The notes under the pieces were generated by a model. It did not search any database. It was not told the origin of the DNA and was given only the letters and a program-made list of their open reading frames with translations. A stretch of 64,000 nt of DNA from positions 1-64,000 of the forward strand of contig NZ_JAAFIX010000008.1 of the NCBI RefSeq assembly GCF_013297935.1, in the 5' to 3' direction. Below, one piece after another: positions 40,964 through 50,140 of the stretch. Both the position numbers and the translations under genes were made by a program. Positions within the stretch are counted from its first letter, which is position 1; every line of letters starts with the position of its first letter. The stretch comes from Rhodoferax sp. Lineage in GTDB: Bacteria; Pseudomonadota; Gammaproteobacteria; Burkholderiales; Burkholderiaceae_C.

Positions 40964-43426
40964 CTAACGTGGCTTACGGGCCGCTTTGAAAGCCGGCTTT
41001 GGCGCGCCGGTGTCGCGTGGCGGCAGGCCGGTGTGCTGGGTCAGCATGCGCCCTTTTACCGGAGTGGCTGCCTTGCCGAGCGGCTGCACGCGGCTGGCGG
41101 TGGCCTTCACCGGTGCGGCGGTCGAGTTCTTTTTGCGGGCGCTCTGGTAACCACCGTCCACCAAGGGTTGGAAGGTGGGGATCAGGTGGTGCTTGCCGTT
41201 GCCGATGAGGTCGGCGCGGCCCATGGTCTTGAGCGCTTCGCGCAGCAGGGGCCAGTTGTTGGCATCGTGGTAGCGCAAAAACGCCTTGTGCAGGCGGCGG
41301 CGCTTTTCGCCCCGCACGATATCGACCGTTTCGTCTTCACTTTGGGCGGTGCGGTGCACGCGCTTCAAGGTATTGCGGCCTGAGTGGTACATGGCGGTGG
41401 CAGTGGCCATGGGGCTCGGGTAGAAGGTTTGCACCTGGTCGGCGCGGAAACCATTCTTCTTGAGCCAGATGGCCAGGTTCATCATGTCTTCATCGGTGGT
41501 GCCGGGGTGGGCAGCGATGAAATACGGAATCAGGAACTGTTTTTTGCCGGCCTCGAGCGAGAACTTTTCAAACAGCTGCTTGAACTTGTCATAGCTGCCA
41601 ATGCCGGGCTTCATCATCTTGGTGAGCGGGCCCTGCTCGGTGTGCTCCGGCGCGATCTTGAGGTAGCCGCCCACGTGGTGCTGCACCAGTTCTTTCACGT
41701 ACTCGGGGCTCTTGACGGCCAGGTCGTAGCGCAGGCCGGAGCCGATCAAAATCTTCTTGATGCCCTTGAGCGCCCGCGCGCGGCGGTAGATCTTGATGAG
41801 CGGATCGTGGTTGGTGGTCAGGTTCTGGCAGATGCCGGGGTACACACAGCTGGGCTTGCGGCAGGCGGCTTCAATCTCGGGGCTGCGGCAGCCCAGGCGG
41901 TACATATTGGCGGTGGGGCCACCCAAGTCGGAGATGGTGCCCGTGAAGCCCTTGACCTTGTCGCGGATGTCTTCCACCTCTTTGATGATGGACTCTTCCG
42001 AGCGGCTTTGGATGATGCGGCCCTCGTGCTCGGTGATGGAGCAGAAGGTGCAGCCGCCGAAACAGCCGCGCATGATGTTGACTGAGAAGCGGATCATTTC
42101 CCACGCGGGGATTTTGGTCGCGCCGTCGTGGCTGCCGCTCTCGTCCGCATAGGTCGGGTGCGGGCTGCGGGCATACGGCAGGTCGAAGACAAAGTCCATT
42201 TCCGCAGTGGTGAGCGGAATGGGTGGCGGCGTGATCCACACGTCACGGGCGGTCACGCCCTCGCCATGGGCCTGCACCAGCGCGCGCGCGTTGCCGGGGT
42301 TGGTTTCCAGGTGCAGCACGCGGTTGGCGTGGGCATACAAAATCGGGTCGCTCTTGACTTGCTCGTAACTCGGCAGCCGGATCACCGACCGCTCACGCGG
42401 CGGCACTTTGAGCTTGCCCTTGCCGCTGGACAGTGCAGGGTTGGCAAAAAAGGTCAGCGGGGCAATGGCGGCATTGACCTCCGGTTTTGAACCATTTTGG
42501 CCTGCAGCCCCCGTATTATCTGCGCGATCAGCTCCTGATTTCATAGCACCTGCTGCCTCGGCAGCTGCAGCGGTGGCTTGGGCCTCTTCGTCTTTGGCGC
42601 AGGTGGCGCCGTTCTCGGCAGCCAGCTCGCTGGTGGTCATGTAGGGGTTGACATGGGCCTCGACGCGGCCCGGCTCGTCCACGGTCGTGGAGGTGATCTC
42701 AAACCAGTCTTTACCCGACGCATCGTCCGGGCGGCGCACAAAAGCGGTGCCCCGCACATCCGTGATGCTCTCGACCGGCTCCTTGGCGGCCAGGCGGTGG
42801 GCGATTTCCACAATCGCGCGCTCGGCGTTGCCGTAGAGCAGCAAATCGCACTTAGCGTCCACCACGATGCTGCGGCGGACCTTGTCGCTCCAGTAGTCGT
42901 AGTGCGCGATGCGGCGCAAACTGCCTTCGATGCCGCCCAGCACAATGGGCGTGTCTTTGAAGGCCTCGCGGCAGCGCTGGCTGTACACAATGGCGGCGCG
43001 GTCGGGGCGCTTACCGCCCACATCGCCGGGGGTGTAGGCGTCGTCGCTGCGGATTTTGCGGTCCGCGGTGTAGCGGTTGATCATGGAATCCATGTTGCCG
43101 CTGGTCACGCCCCAGAATAAATTGGGCTTGCCCAAGGCCTTGAAGGCTTCGGCGCTGGTCCAATCCGGCTGGGCAATGATGCCTACCCGGAAGCCCTGGG
43201 CTTCAAGCATGCGGCCAATGACCGCCATGCCGAAGCTCGGGTGGTCGACGTAGGCATCGCCCGTCACGATGATGATGTCGCAACTGTCCCAGCCGAGCTT
43301 GTCCATTTCCGCGCGGCTCATGGGCAAAAAGGGGGCCGTGCCGAAGCGGGACGCCCAGTACTTGCGGTAACTGGAAATCGGCTTGGCGGCGCGCGCGAAG
43401 AAGGAGACGTCGACTGGGGCGTTCAT
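40964..43426 (-). CDS. YgiQ family radical SAM protein
   Basis: 820 residues. The N-terminal YgiQ domain ([39 protein letters not shown]) is followed by a radical SAM core with CFGGCTFC (CX3CX2C for the [4Fe-4S] cluster) near residue 450, and a C-terminal basic, Pro/Ala-rich tail. Its reaction is unknown. ATG 43426 is supported by [16 protein letters not shown]. Residues about 294-312 in an Ala-rich insert are encoded by an inverted copy of the dispersed repeat (42493-42548); the insert sits between conserved blocks and keeps the frame. Confidence 0.88.
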   Translation of the reverse strand: MNAPVDVSFFARAAKPISSYRKYWASRFGTAPFLPMSRAEMDKLGWDSCDIIIVTGDAYVDHPSFGMAVIGRMLEAQGFRVGIIAQPDWTSAEAFKALGKPNLFWGVTSGNMDSMINRYTADRKIRSDDAYTPGDVGGKRPDRAAIVYSQRCREAFKDTPIVLGGIEGSLRRIAHYDYWSDKVRRSIVVDAKCDLLLYGNAERAIVEIAHRLAAKEPVESITDVRGTAFVRRPDDASGKDWFEITSTTVDEPGRVEAHVNPYMTTSELAAENGATCAKDEEAQATAAAAEAAGAMKSGADRADNTGAAGQNGSKPEVNAAIAPLTFFANPALSSGKGKLKVPPRERSVIRLPSYEQVKSDPILYAHANRVLHLETNPGNARALVQAHGEGVTARDVWITPPPIPLTTAEMDFVFDLPYARSPHPTYADESGSHDGATKIPAWEMIRFSVNIMRGCFGGCTFCSITEHEGRIIQSRSEESIIKEVEDIRDKVKGFTGTISDLGGPTANMYRLGCRSPEIEAACRKPSCVYPGICQNLTTNHDPLIKIYRRARALKGIKKILIGSGLRYDLAVKSPEYVKELVQHHVGGYLKIAPEHTEQGPLTKMMKPGIGSYDKFKQLFEKFSLEAGKKQFLIPYFIAAHPGTTDEDMMNLAIWLKKNGFRADQVQTFYPSPMATATAMYHSGRNTLKRVHRTAQSEDETVDIVRGEKRRRLHKAFLRYHDANNWPLLREALKTMGRADLIGNGKHHLIPTFQPLVDGGYQSARKKNSTAAPVKATASRVQPLGKAATPVKGRMLTQHTGLPPRDTGAPKPAFKAARKPR
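42493..42548 (-). repeat. Dispersed repeat copy 6 (inside the YgiQ gene)
   Basis: On the minus strand: TGCTATGAAATCAGGAGCTG, then ATCGCGCAG, then ACGGGGGCTGCAGGCCAAAA. It is nearly identical in outline to copy 7. It is translated as part of the YgiQ protein without a frame break (56 bases spanning the repeat inside an open frame). Confidence 0.82.
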
Positions 43427-43721
43427 AGGAATCCGGGGGATAACCCGCGAGTGTAAGGTTTTAGGCGTACCAATGCACTTGGAGGGGCTTCTCGCAGGGG
43501 CTGGTAATTCCGTTTTTGAAGAGTGCGTCTCCTGCGGGACTGTGCGCAATCGGAAATTACATTGAGTTTTGACTTCCGAAACCGCCAAATGCATGATTTT
43601 CACCGGTACAAACCCCCATGCCCCGAGTTGGGGCGGCACTAAATTTGCTGTGGTTAGCCCGTAGAATGATTTTTTCTTTTCTTAACCGCCGGCGCAGTCC
43701 GGCAAATCAAAGGACTTTTCC
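43427..43721. promoter_or_regulatory. Divergent intergenic region, ygiQ and amino acid ABC operon
   Basis: 295 bases between two divergent genes. It should hold both promoters. TAGAAT at 43662-43667 and an AT-rich tract at 43667-43685 are candidates for the plus-strand -10 region, but no convincing -35 is seen. A small GCCGG/CCGGC hairpin lies near 43689. I see no other feature. Confidence 0.35.
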
Positions 43722-44567
43722 ATGAAGAAACTCCTGCTGGCACTGGCAGCAACCTCCGTTTTGGCTGCTTGCGGCAAAAAAGAAGAAGCCGCTCCTGCAG
43801 CGCCTGCTGCCCCCGCATCGGCTCCTGTCGCTGCAGCTCCCGCTCCTGAAGTCGGCCCTCTGAAGGTCGCCATCGACCCCACCTACGAACCCTTCACCTT
43901 CAAGTCCGCCGATGGCCAGCCCACCGGCTTCGACGTGGATGTGGCCAACGCCCTGTGCGAGCAGATCAAGCGCAAGTGCGAATTCGTCGAACAAGTCTGG
44001 GACAGCATGATCCCCGGCCTGAACGCCAAGAAATACGACGTCATCATTTCCTCCATGTCCATCACCGATGACCGCATGAAGGAAGTCGACTTCACCGACA
44101 AGTACTACAACACCCCTAGCCGCATCGTGCTGAAAAAGGGCGTGAAGTTCACGGACGCAGCCTCCATCAAGGGCAAGAAAATCGGTGTATTGAAGGGCTC
44201 TACCCAAGAAAAATACGCCATGGGCGACTTGAAGCCAGCCGGCGTAATCGTGAACTCCTACGAAGCCCAGGATCAGGTCTACCTGGACATCAAGTCCGGC
44301 CGTCTGGACGGTACTGTTGCCGACTACATGGAAGTCACCGGTGGCTTCCTGTCCAAGCCTGAAGGCGCCAAGTACGAGTTGGTCGGCCCCGACCTGAAGA
44401 TGCCCCAGTACTTCGGCTACGGCGCAGGTATTGCACTGCGCAAGGGTGAAGACAAGCTCAAGGGCGAGCTGAACGAAGCGATCAAGGCCATCCGCGCCAA
44501 CGGCACCTACAAGACCCTGAACGACAAGTACTTTGCCAAGTACAACATCGACGTTTACGGCGAATAA
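43722..44567 (+). CDS. Polar amino acid ABC transporter substrate-binding lipoprotein
   Basis: 281 residues. A lipoprotein signal with lipobox LAAC (C17) is followed by an Ala/Pro-rich linker (20-45) and an SBP_bac_3 domain (LKVAIDPTYEPFTFKSADGQPTGFDVDVANALC; RMKEVDFTDKYYNTPSRIV; GSTQEKYA). It resembles lysine/arginine/ornithine or histidine binding proteins. Instead of being free in the periplasm it should be anchored to a membrane. It is the first gene of an ABC operon that also encodes two permeases, a deacylase and an ATPase. Confidence 0.92.
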   Translation: MKKLLLALAATSVLAACGKKEEAAPAAPAAPASAPVAAAPAPEVGPLKVAIDPTYEPFTFKSADGQPTGFDVDVANALCEQIKRKCEFVEQVWDSMIPGLNAKKYDVIISSMSITDDRMKEVDFTDKYYNTPSRIVLKKGVKFTDAASIKGKKIGVLKGSTQEKYAMGDLKPAGVIVNSYEAQDQVYLDIKSGRLDGTVADYMEVTGGFLSKPEGAKYELVGPDLKMPQYFGYGAGIALRKGEDKLKGELNEAIKAIRANGTYKTLNDKYFAKYNIDVYGE

Positions 44568-44581
44568 ATCTTGTAAAAACT

Positions 44582-44615
44582 ACACAACGGGGCGCAACTG
44601 TGCGCCCCGTTGTGT
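44582..44615 (+). other. Perfect 15-bp intercistronic hairpin
   Basis: ACACAACGGGGCGCA (44582-44596), loop ACTG, and TGCGCCCCGTTGTGT (44601-44615) form a perfect stem 15 bases after the binding-protein stop. No T-run follows. It is likely to protect the binding-protein mRNA 3' end and lower read-through or translation of the permease genes. Confidence 0.8.
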
Positions 44616-44636
44616 TCCATGCGCCCACAGGCTTTC

Positions 44637-45323
44637 ATGAATTCTTATTACGTTGCCATCCTGCAGGGCTCGGTACTAACCATTGGCGTATCGCTGTGTG
44701 CTCTGCTGGTGTCCATTGCCCTCGGCCTGCTGGGCGCAGCAGCCAAACTCTCCGGCCGCCCCGTGTTGGTCGCCCTCTCCACCGCTTACACCACTGTCAT
44801 CCGCGGGGTGCCTGACCTCGTGGTGATGCTGCTGGTTTTTTACGGCGGCACCATCGGACTGAACCACTTGCTGGAACTGGCGGGCAGCAAAAAAACCGTC
44901 GACATCAACCCTTTTCTGGCCGGCGTGCTCACGATCGGCTTTATTTACGGCGCCTACATGACGGAAACTTTCCGGGGCGCCATTTTGTCTATCCCCAAGG
45001 GCCAGATGGAAGCCGCCTGGGCCTTCGGCATGGGGCGTGTGCGCGCGTTTGTGCGCATTACCGCACCGCAAATGGTGCGCTACGCCCTGCCCGGCTTCAC
45101 TAACAACTGGCTGGTACTGATCAAGGCCACCGCGTTGGTGAGTTTGATCGGGCTCAAGGAAATGACTTATCTCTCGAAGCAGGCCAGTGCCGCGACGCGC
45201 TCGCCCTTTGAGTTTTTCCTGTTCACGGCAGCGCTGTTTTTGATTTACACCAGCATCTCGCTGTATGTGCTGCGCAAAATCAATGCGCGCTACAGCCTCG
45301 GCACCAAGCGGGGTGAGCTATGA
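44637..45323 (+). CDS. Amino acid ABC transporter permease (HisQ-like)
   Basis: 228 residues, five membrane segments, with the EAA-loop EAAWAFGMGRVRAFVRITAPQMVRYALPG. It forms half of the membrane channel. ATG 44637 is chosen; ATG 44619 and a GTG at 44610, which lies inside the hairpin, are possible earlier starts. It overlaps the next permease gene by four bases (ATGA). Confidence 0.9.
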   Translation: MNSYYVAILQGSVLTIGVSLCALLVSIALGLLGAAAKLSGRPVLVALSTAYTTVIRGVPDLVVMLLVFYGGTIGLNHLLELAGSKKTVDINPFLAGVLTIGFIYGAYMTETFRGAILSIPKGQMEAAWAFGMGRVRAFVRITAPQMVRYALPGFTNNWLVLIKATALVSLIGLKEMTYLSKQASAATRSPFEFFLFTAALFLIYTSISLYVLRKINARYSLGTKRGEL

Positions 45324-46033
45324 AATGGCATGTGATTTTTGAGCCGCAAAATCTGCAGCTCTACCTCACCGGCATCAGCACCACCCTGGGTCTGCTGCTG
45401 TCTTCCCTGGCTATTGGCGCCGTTTTGGCTTTGGTGTTTGCGCTGGCCCTCACCAGCCGCTGGGCAGTGCTGCGTTGGGTGGTGGGAGCCTACACCTACG
45501 TGATTCGCGGTACCCCGCTGTTGATTCAGGTGTATCTGATTTATTACGGCTTGGGCCAACTGGAGTGGATTCAGGCACGCTGGGACGATGTGTGGCCCTG
45601 GACGCACTTTAAAGAGCCTTTTTTCTGCGCCCTGTTGGCCTTCAGCCTGAACACCGCGGGCTACACCGCCGAAATGTTGGCCGGTGCCATTCGCGAGACG
45701 GCTGCCGGTGAAATTGAGGCGGCCCAGGCCTACGGCATGAGCCGGTTCCAAGCCATGCGCCGCATCGTGCTGCCCAGCGCCTTGCGCCGCACCCTGCCCG
45801 CCTACAGCAATGAAGTGGTCATGATGCTGCAAAGCACCAGCCTGGCCAGCGCCGTGCCCAGCATGCTGGACGTCACCGCCGCGGCGAGCCGCATCTACTC
45901 GGACTACTACCTGCCTTTCGAGGCCTACTTGGCCGCTGCAGCCATTTACCTGGTGGCGTCGTTTTGCCTGATCGGCATGTTCCGTTTGGCAGAAAAGCAT
46001 TTTCTGGCGTACTTGGCCCCCCGCAAACACTGA
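45320..46033 (+). CDS. Amino acid ABC transporter permease (HisM-like)
   Basis: 237 residues, five membrane segments, EAA-loop EIEAAQAYGMSRFQAMRRIVLPSALRRTLPAYSNE. It pairs with the HisQ-like protein, whose stop overlaps its start. The residues VIRGTPLLIQVYLIYYG are typical of the lysine/arginine/histidine branch. Confidence 0.93.
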   Translation: MKWHVIFEPQNLQLYLTGISTTLGLLLSSLAIGAVLALVFALALTSRWAVLRWVVGAYTYVIRGTPLLIQVYLIYYGLGQLEWIQARWDDVWPWTHFKEPFFCALLAFSLNTAGYTAEMLAGAIRETAAGEIEAAQAYGMSRFQAMRRIVLPSALRRTLPAYSNEVVMMLQSTSLASAVPSMLDVTAAASRIYSDYYLPFEAYLAAAAIYLVASFCLIGMFRLAEKHFLAYLAPRKH

Positions 46034-46038
46034 CCACC

Positions 46039-47169
46039 ATGCAACGCAAAGACCACCCCTTGTTGTCCAACAGCTTGGGCAGCCATCGCAGCCTGAGCAG
46101 TTTTCACTACGGCACACCCGGCCTTGGGCCCAAGGTGTATGTGCAGGCCAGTTTGCACGCCGAAGAGTTGCCCGGCATGTTGGCCGCCTACCACCTGCGT
46201 GCCCTATTGGACAAAGCCGAAGCGGCCGGCCAACTCCGTGGCGAAGTGATTCTGGTTCCGGTCGCCAACCCGATCGGGCTGGCCCAGCGCATTGACCACA
46301 AGCCGATGGGGCGCTTTGAGCTGGACAGCTCGGAGAACTTCAACCGCCACTACCCCGACCTGGCCAAAGAGGTGTACGACACCGTCAAGCCCCAGTTGGA
46401 CCAGGATGCCCAGGGCAATGTCCTCAAGGTCCGCCGTGCCATGGCGGCCTACTTGCAGCAGTGGCAACCTGCGACCGAGCTGCAAAGCCTGCGCAAAACC
46501 CTGTTGCTGCTGGCGCACGACGCAGACCATGTGATTGACCTGCATTGCGACTGCGAAGGCGTCATGCACTTCTACACCGAAGAGCCCTGCTGGCCCCAGC
46601 TGGAGCCGCTGGCGCACTTGCTGCAGGCGCAGGCCATTTTGTTGGCCCGCAATTCGGGCAGTGGCCCGTTTGACGAATGCTTGTCCGGTGCCTGGTGGCA
46701 ACTGGCGGAACGTTTGAAGCAAGACGGCCTGACGGTTCCCCTGCCTCAGGGTTGTAACAGCACCACGGTCGAGCTGCGCGGCGAGGCCGATGTGTCCCAC
46801 ACCTGGGCGCAAGCCGATGCACAAGCCGTGTTTGATTTCTTGTGCGTTTCGGGCGCGGTGCACACCACGACTCCCGTGCGCATTCCCGCGCCGGCAGCCC
46901 AAGCGACGCCCTTGGCAGGTTCTGAGACACTGCGCACGCCGTGCCCCGGCGTCGTGGCTTATGTGGCCGATGTGGGCCGAGTATTGCAGGTCGGCGACCT
47001 CGTTGCCGAGGTGATCAACCCGATTGAGAACACCTGCCACCCGATCTACGCCGGCGTTGCCGGTGTGTTTTATGCCCGGGTGCGGGATCGCTATGCCCAT
47101 GCCGGAGCCGAAATCGGCAAGATCGCCGGCGCCACCGCCTTCCGGACGGGTGAGCTTCTGGGCGCTTGA
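46039..47169 (+). CDS. Succinylglutamate desuccinylase/aspartoacylase family zinc deacylase
   Basis: 376 residues. The zinc ligands of the AstE/AspA fold are present: HxxE at H40-E43 (LHAEELPG) and H169 in DLHCD. A C-terminal domain of about 80 residues after TPCPGVVAYVADVGRVLQVGDLVAEVINP looks like a biotinyl-lipoyl-type barrel, as in this deacylase subfamily. It starts five bases after the permease stop and 45 bases before the ATPase gene, so it is part of the transport operon. It probably removes an acyl group from the imported N-acyl amino acid. The substrate is unknown. Confidence 0.88.
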   Translation: MQRKDHPLLSNSLGSHRSLSSFHYGTPGLGPKVYVQASLHAEELPGMLAAYHLRALLDKAEAAGQLRGEVILVPVANPIGLAQRIDHKPMGRFELDSSENFNRHYPDLAKEVYDTVKPQLDQDAQGNVLKVRRAMAAYLQQWQPATELQSLRKTLLLLAHDADHVIDLHCDCEGVMHFYTEEPCWPQLEPLAHLLQAQAILLARNSGSGPFDECLSGAWWQLAERLKQDGLTVPLPQGCNSTTVELRGEADVSHTWAQADAQAVFDFLCVSGAVHTTTPVRIPAPAAQATPLAGSETLRTPCPGVVAYVADVGRVLQVGDLVAEVINPIENTCHPIYAGVAGVFYARVRDRYAHAGAEIGKIAGATAFRTGELLGA

Positions 47170-47214
47170 GCGCCAGCTTGCCCTCCACCGAAACCTGATA
47201 CGACTGCCCAGACC

Positions 47215-47994
47215 ATGACCGAACCCAAAACCCTGAAACTCCAGGTCGAAAACATCCACAAACGCTTCGGCAGTAACGAGGTGCTCAAAGGGGTGTCGCT
47301 CTCGGCGCATGCCGGCGATGTCATCAGCATCATCGGAAGCTCCGGCTCTGGCAAAAGCACCTTTTTGCGCTGCATCAACATGCTGGAAAAGCCCCACCAG
47401 GGCCGCATCCAGGTGGCGGGTGAAGAGCTCGCCCTCGTGGCCGGCCCTACCGGCGAGCTGGTCGCCAAAGATGCCAAGCAACTGCAGCGCCTGCGCACCA
47501 AGCTGGCCATGGTGTTTCAGCACTTCAACCTCTGGGCCCACATGACGGTGCTGGAAAACATTATTGAAGTCCCCGTGCATGTGCTAGGCGTCCCCAAAGA
47601 CGAGGCCGTGGCAACCGCGCGCAAGTACCTCGCCAAAGTGGGTCTGACCGGTGTGGAAGACCGCTACCCCGCCCACATGAGCGGCGGGCAGCAACAGCGC
47701 GTAGCCATTGCCCGCGCGTTGGCGGTAGAGCCCGAAGTCATGCTCTTTGACGAACCGACCAGCGCGCTCGACCCCGAGCTGGTGTCCGAAGTGTTGCGCG
47801 TCATGAAGAGCCTGGCCGAAGAGGGCCGCACTATGGTGGTGGTGACGCACGAAATGGGCTTTGCGCGTGAGGTGTCTAACCACCTGATCTTCCTGCACAA
47901 GGGCCTGATTGAAGAGCAAGGACACCCCGCGCAAGTTTTAGCGGCGCCCAAGAGCGAACGGTTGGCGCAATTTTTGTCGGGAAGCCTGAAATAG
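47215..47994 (+). CDS. Amino acid ABC transporter ATP-binding protein (HisP-like)
   Basis: 259 residues. Walker A is GSSGSGKST, the signature is [15 protein letters not shown], Walker B is [12 protein letters not shown], and the switch His is in [10 protein letters not shown]. It powers the HisQ/HisM-like channel. The insert [22 protein letters not shown] is typical of the HisP subfamily. Confidence 0.94.
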   Translation: MTEPKTLKLQVENIHKRFGSNEVLKGVSLSAHAGDVISIIGSSGSGKSTFLRCINMLEKPHQGRIQVAGEELALVAGPTGELVAKDAKQLQRLRTKLAMVFQHFNLWAHMTVLENIIEVPVHVLGVPKDEAVATARKYLAKVGLTGVEDRYPAHMSGGQQQRVAIARALAVEPEVMLFDEPTSALDPELVSEVLRVMKSLAEEGRTMVVVTHEMGFAREVSNHLIFLHKGLIEEQGHPAQVLAAPKSERLAQFLSGSLK

Positions 47995-48012
47995 TTTCAG
48001 ACCGGAGCGGCT

Positions 48013-50106
48013 GTGAGCGTCAAAAACGACACGTCCACCCTGTTCGAGTACCTGCCTATCGGTGCTTATCGCGTAGGGCTGGACGGCCGGATTCTGCAAG
48101 CCAACCGCGCTTTCGTGCGCATACACCAATGCAGAGATGAGCTGCAACTCACCGAGCGCCTGCAGGCCTGCGGTTTCAACCCCTATGTGCAGCCCCAGCG
48201 TCACAAAGACCTGGTCGATGAATTGCACAAACACGGCAAAGTCAGTGACTTCGTGTCCGAGATGTTCCGCCTGCAAAACGGTGAGCGCTTCTGGGTCCGG
48301 GAGCATGCCCATGCGCTCTACGACAGGTACGGCAAAGTCGTGGCCTTTGAGGGCACGATCGAAGACATCACCCGCGAGCGCAAAGCCCGCGCCGCGCTGC
48401 GCAAGAGCGAAGCGATGCTGCGCAATGTAATGCAGACCATTCCTGACCAGATCTGGGTCAAAGACCTTCAGGGCGTGTACCTCACTTGCAATGGAGCCTT
48501 TGCAGATGCTTTGGGGGTGCAGATCGAAGACATCGTTGGTACCCGGGATGCGAATTGGGTCGAAGAAACTATTGCGGCGGAATTCATGCTGTCGGACCAA
48601 TGGGCACTGCAAAGCGGCAGGACTGTGAGCTTTGAAGAAAGCAACGTCACCAAAATCAACCCTGACGGTTTGCTGTTCGAAGTCAACAAAACTCCCATGC
48701 GCGACGCGCAAGGCAAAGTGATCGGCGTTTTGGGCGTGTCCCGCAACATCCAGGATCGTAAAGACGCAGAAGCCCTGTTGCGCGACACCACCGAACAGCT
48801 GGAACTCGCCATCATGGGCGCCGAACTGGGCCGGTGGGACCACGACTTGCGCCACGAGCCCGGGTACCTGATGGACCAGCGTGCCTTCGCCATGCTGGGC
48901 CACATGCCGGGTGACGCACAGGCGCCGCGGTCCTGGAGCCAATTTATCCACCCCGACGATCTGGCCCATGTCGCAGGAGCGGTGCACCAACACCTGCAAG
49001 GGCAAAGCGCTTCTTTTCAGGCGGAGTACCGGGCCCAACATGCCAGCGGGCGGTGGATCTGGCTGAGCAGCCGTGGCAAGATTGTGCAGACCAGCCAAGA
49101 CGGTATTCCTCAGCGGATGGTGGGCACCTTGATGGATATCACCAACCGCAAGCAAGCCGAGCAGTCTTTGCTGGCCGCACAGGCTGAACTGCAAGCCACG
49201 CTGGACGCCCTACCCGACTTGCTGTTCGAGTTCAGCAGCCAAGGCCATTACCGTGCCGTGCATAGCCACAACAAAAGTGCCCTGATTCAAGACCCGCAGA
49301 TGCTGATTGACCGCACCGTGCAGGAAGTACTCCCGCAAGAGGCGGCTGCAGCCTGCATGGCCGCTATCGAGCAGGCATCGCACAATGGGCGCTCGGATGG
49401 CGTGCAATACAGCTTGGAGAGTGCCAGCGGCCGCGTGTGGTACGAGCTGTCTGTCGTGCGCAAACCGGCGGTTGGTAACGAAGAGACGCGATTCATAGCC
49501 ATTGCCCGCGACATCACGGAGCGCAAGGTAGCCGAAGAGGCCATCCGGCACCTGGCCTTTCACGATGCGCTCACCAGCCTGCCCAACCGGCGCCTGCTGA
49601 ACGACCGCTTGCAGACCGCCATGGCCCAGAGCCAGCGGAGTGCTGAGCTTGGTGCGCTGTTGTTTATCGATCTGGATCGGTTTAAACAGCTCAACGACAC
49701 CCGTGGGCACGATGTGGGCGACCTGCTGCTCCAAGAAGTGGCGCGTCGACTGCAGCGCAATGTGCGCCAGGTGGACACCGTAGCCCGGCTCGGCGGGGAC
49801 GAGTTTGTGGTGTTGCTGCAGAACCTGGGACCTGACCCGGGTGCGGCACGGCTGCACGCATCCATGATCAGCTACAAGATATTGGCCAGCCTGAATGAGG
49901 ACTTCACCTTGGCCGGCCAGTCACACAAATCCACGCCCAGCATCGGAGTAACTTTGTTCTCGGGCAGCCGGACCCAGGCGGCCGAGGCCCTCAAAAACGC
50001 CGATACTGCCATGTATGCGGCCAAACAGCGCGGGCGCAACAACGTGTGCTTTTATGAAGATATGCCACCAGCGCCCGCTAATACTGCACCTACCGCTATA
50101 AATTAA
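48013..50106 (+). CDS. Multi-PAS diguanylate cyclase
   Basis: 697 residues, GTG start. About four PAS/PAC units cover residues 10-505 (each ending in motifs such as GTIEDITRERK, GVSRNIQDRKDAE, GTLMDITNRKQAE, AIARDITERKVAE). A GGDEF domain follows, with RLGGDEF at 592-598 and an inhibitory I-site RQVD (585-588), five residues before GGDEF. The active site is intact, so it should make cyclic di-GMP with product inhibition. There is no membrane segment, so sensing is cytoplasmic. The last residues (PPAPANTAPTAIN) and the stop come from an inverted repeat copy (50069-50113). Confidence 0.92.
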   Translation: MSVKNDTSTLFEYLPIGAYRVGLDGRILQANRAFVRIHQCRDELQLTERLQACGFNPYVQPQRHKDLVDELHKHGKVSDFVSEMFRLQNGERFWVREHAHALYDRYGKVVAFEGTIEDITRERKARAALRKSEAMLRNVMQTIPDQIWVKDLQGVYLTCNGAFADALGVQIEDIVGTRDANWVEETIAAEFMLSDQWALQSGRTVSFEESNVTKINPDGLLFEVNKTPMRDAQGKVIGVLGVSRNIQDRKDAEALLRDTTEQLELAIMGAELGRWDHDLRHEPGYLMDQRAFAMLGHMPGDAQAPRSWSQFIHPDDLAHVAGAVHQHLQGQSASFQAEYRAQHASGRWIWLSSRGKIVQTSQDGIPQRMVGTLMDITNRKQAEQSLLAAQAELQATLDALPDLLFEFSSQGHYRAVHSHNKSALIQDPQMLIDRTVQEVLPQEAAAACMAAIEQASHNGRSDGVQYSLESASGRVWYELSVVRKPAVGNEETRFIAIARDITERKVAEEAIRHLAFHDALTSLPNRRLLNDRLQTAMAQSQRSAELGALLFIDLDRFKQLNDTRGHDVGDLLLQEVARRLQRNVRQVDTVARLGGDEFVVLLQNLGPDPGAARLHASMISYKILASLNEDFTLAGQSHKSTPSIGVTLFSGSRTQAAEALKNADTAMYAAKQRGRNNVCFYEDMPPAPANTAPTAIN

Positions 50107-50113
50107 ATAGCGC
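50069..50113 (-). repeat. Dispersed repeat copy 8 (3' end of the diguanylate cyclase gene)
   Basis: A degenerate inverted copy. On the plus strand CAGCGCCCG, TAATACTGCAC and GCTATAAATTAAATAGC follow the order of the inverted copies at 42493 and 58491. It supplies the C-terminal codons and the TAA stop of the GGDEF gene. More diverged than other copies. Confidence 0.55.
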
Positions 50114-50140
50114 TCCAGCACTTTCAACCCGAACGCGTGT

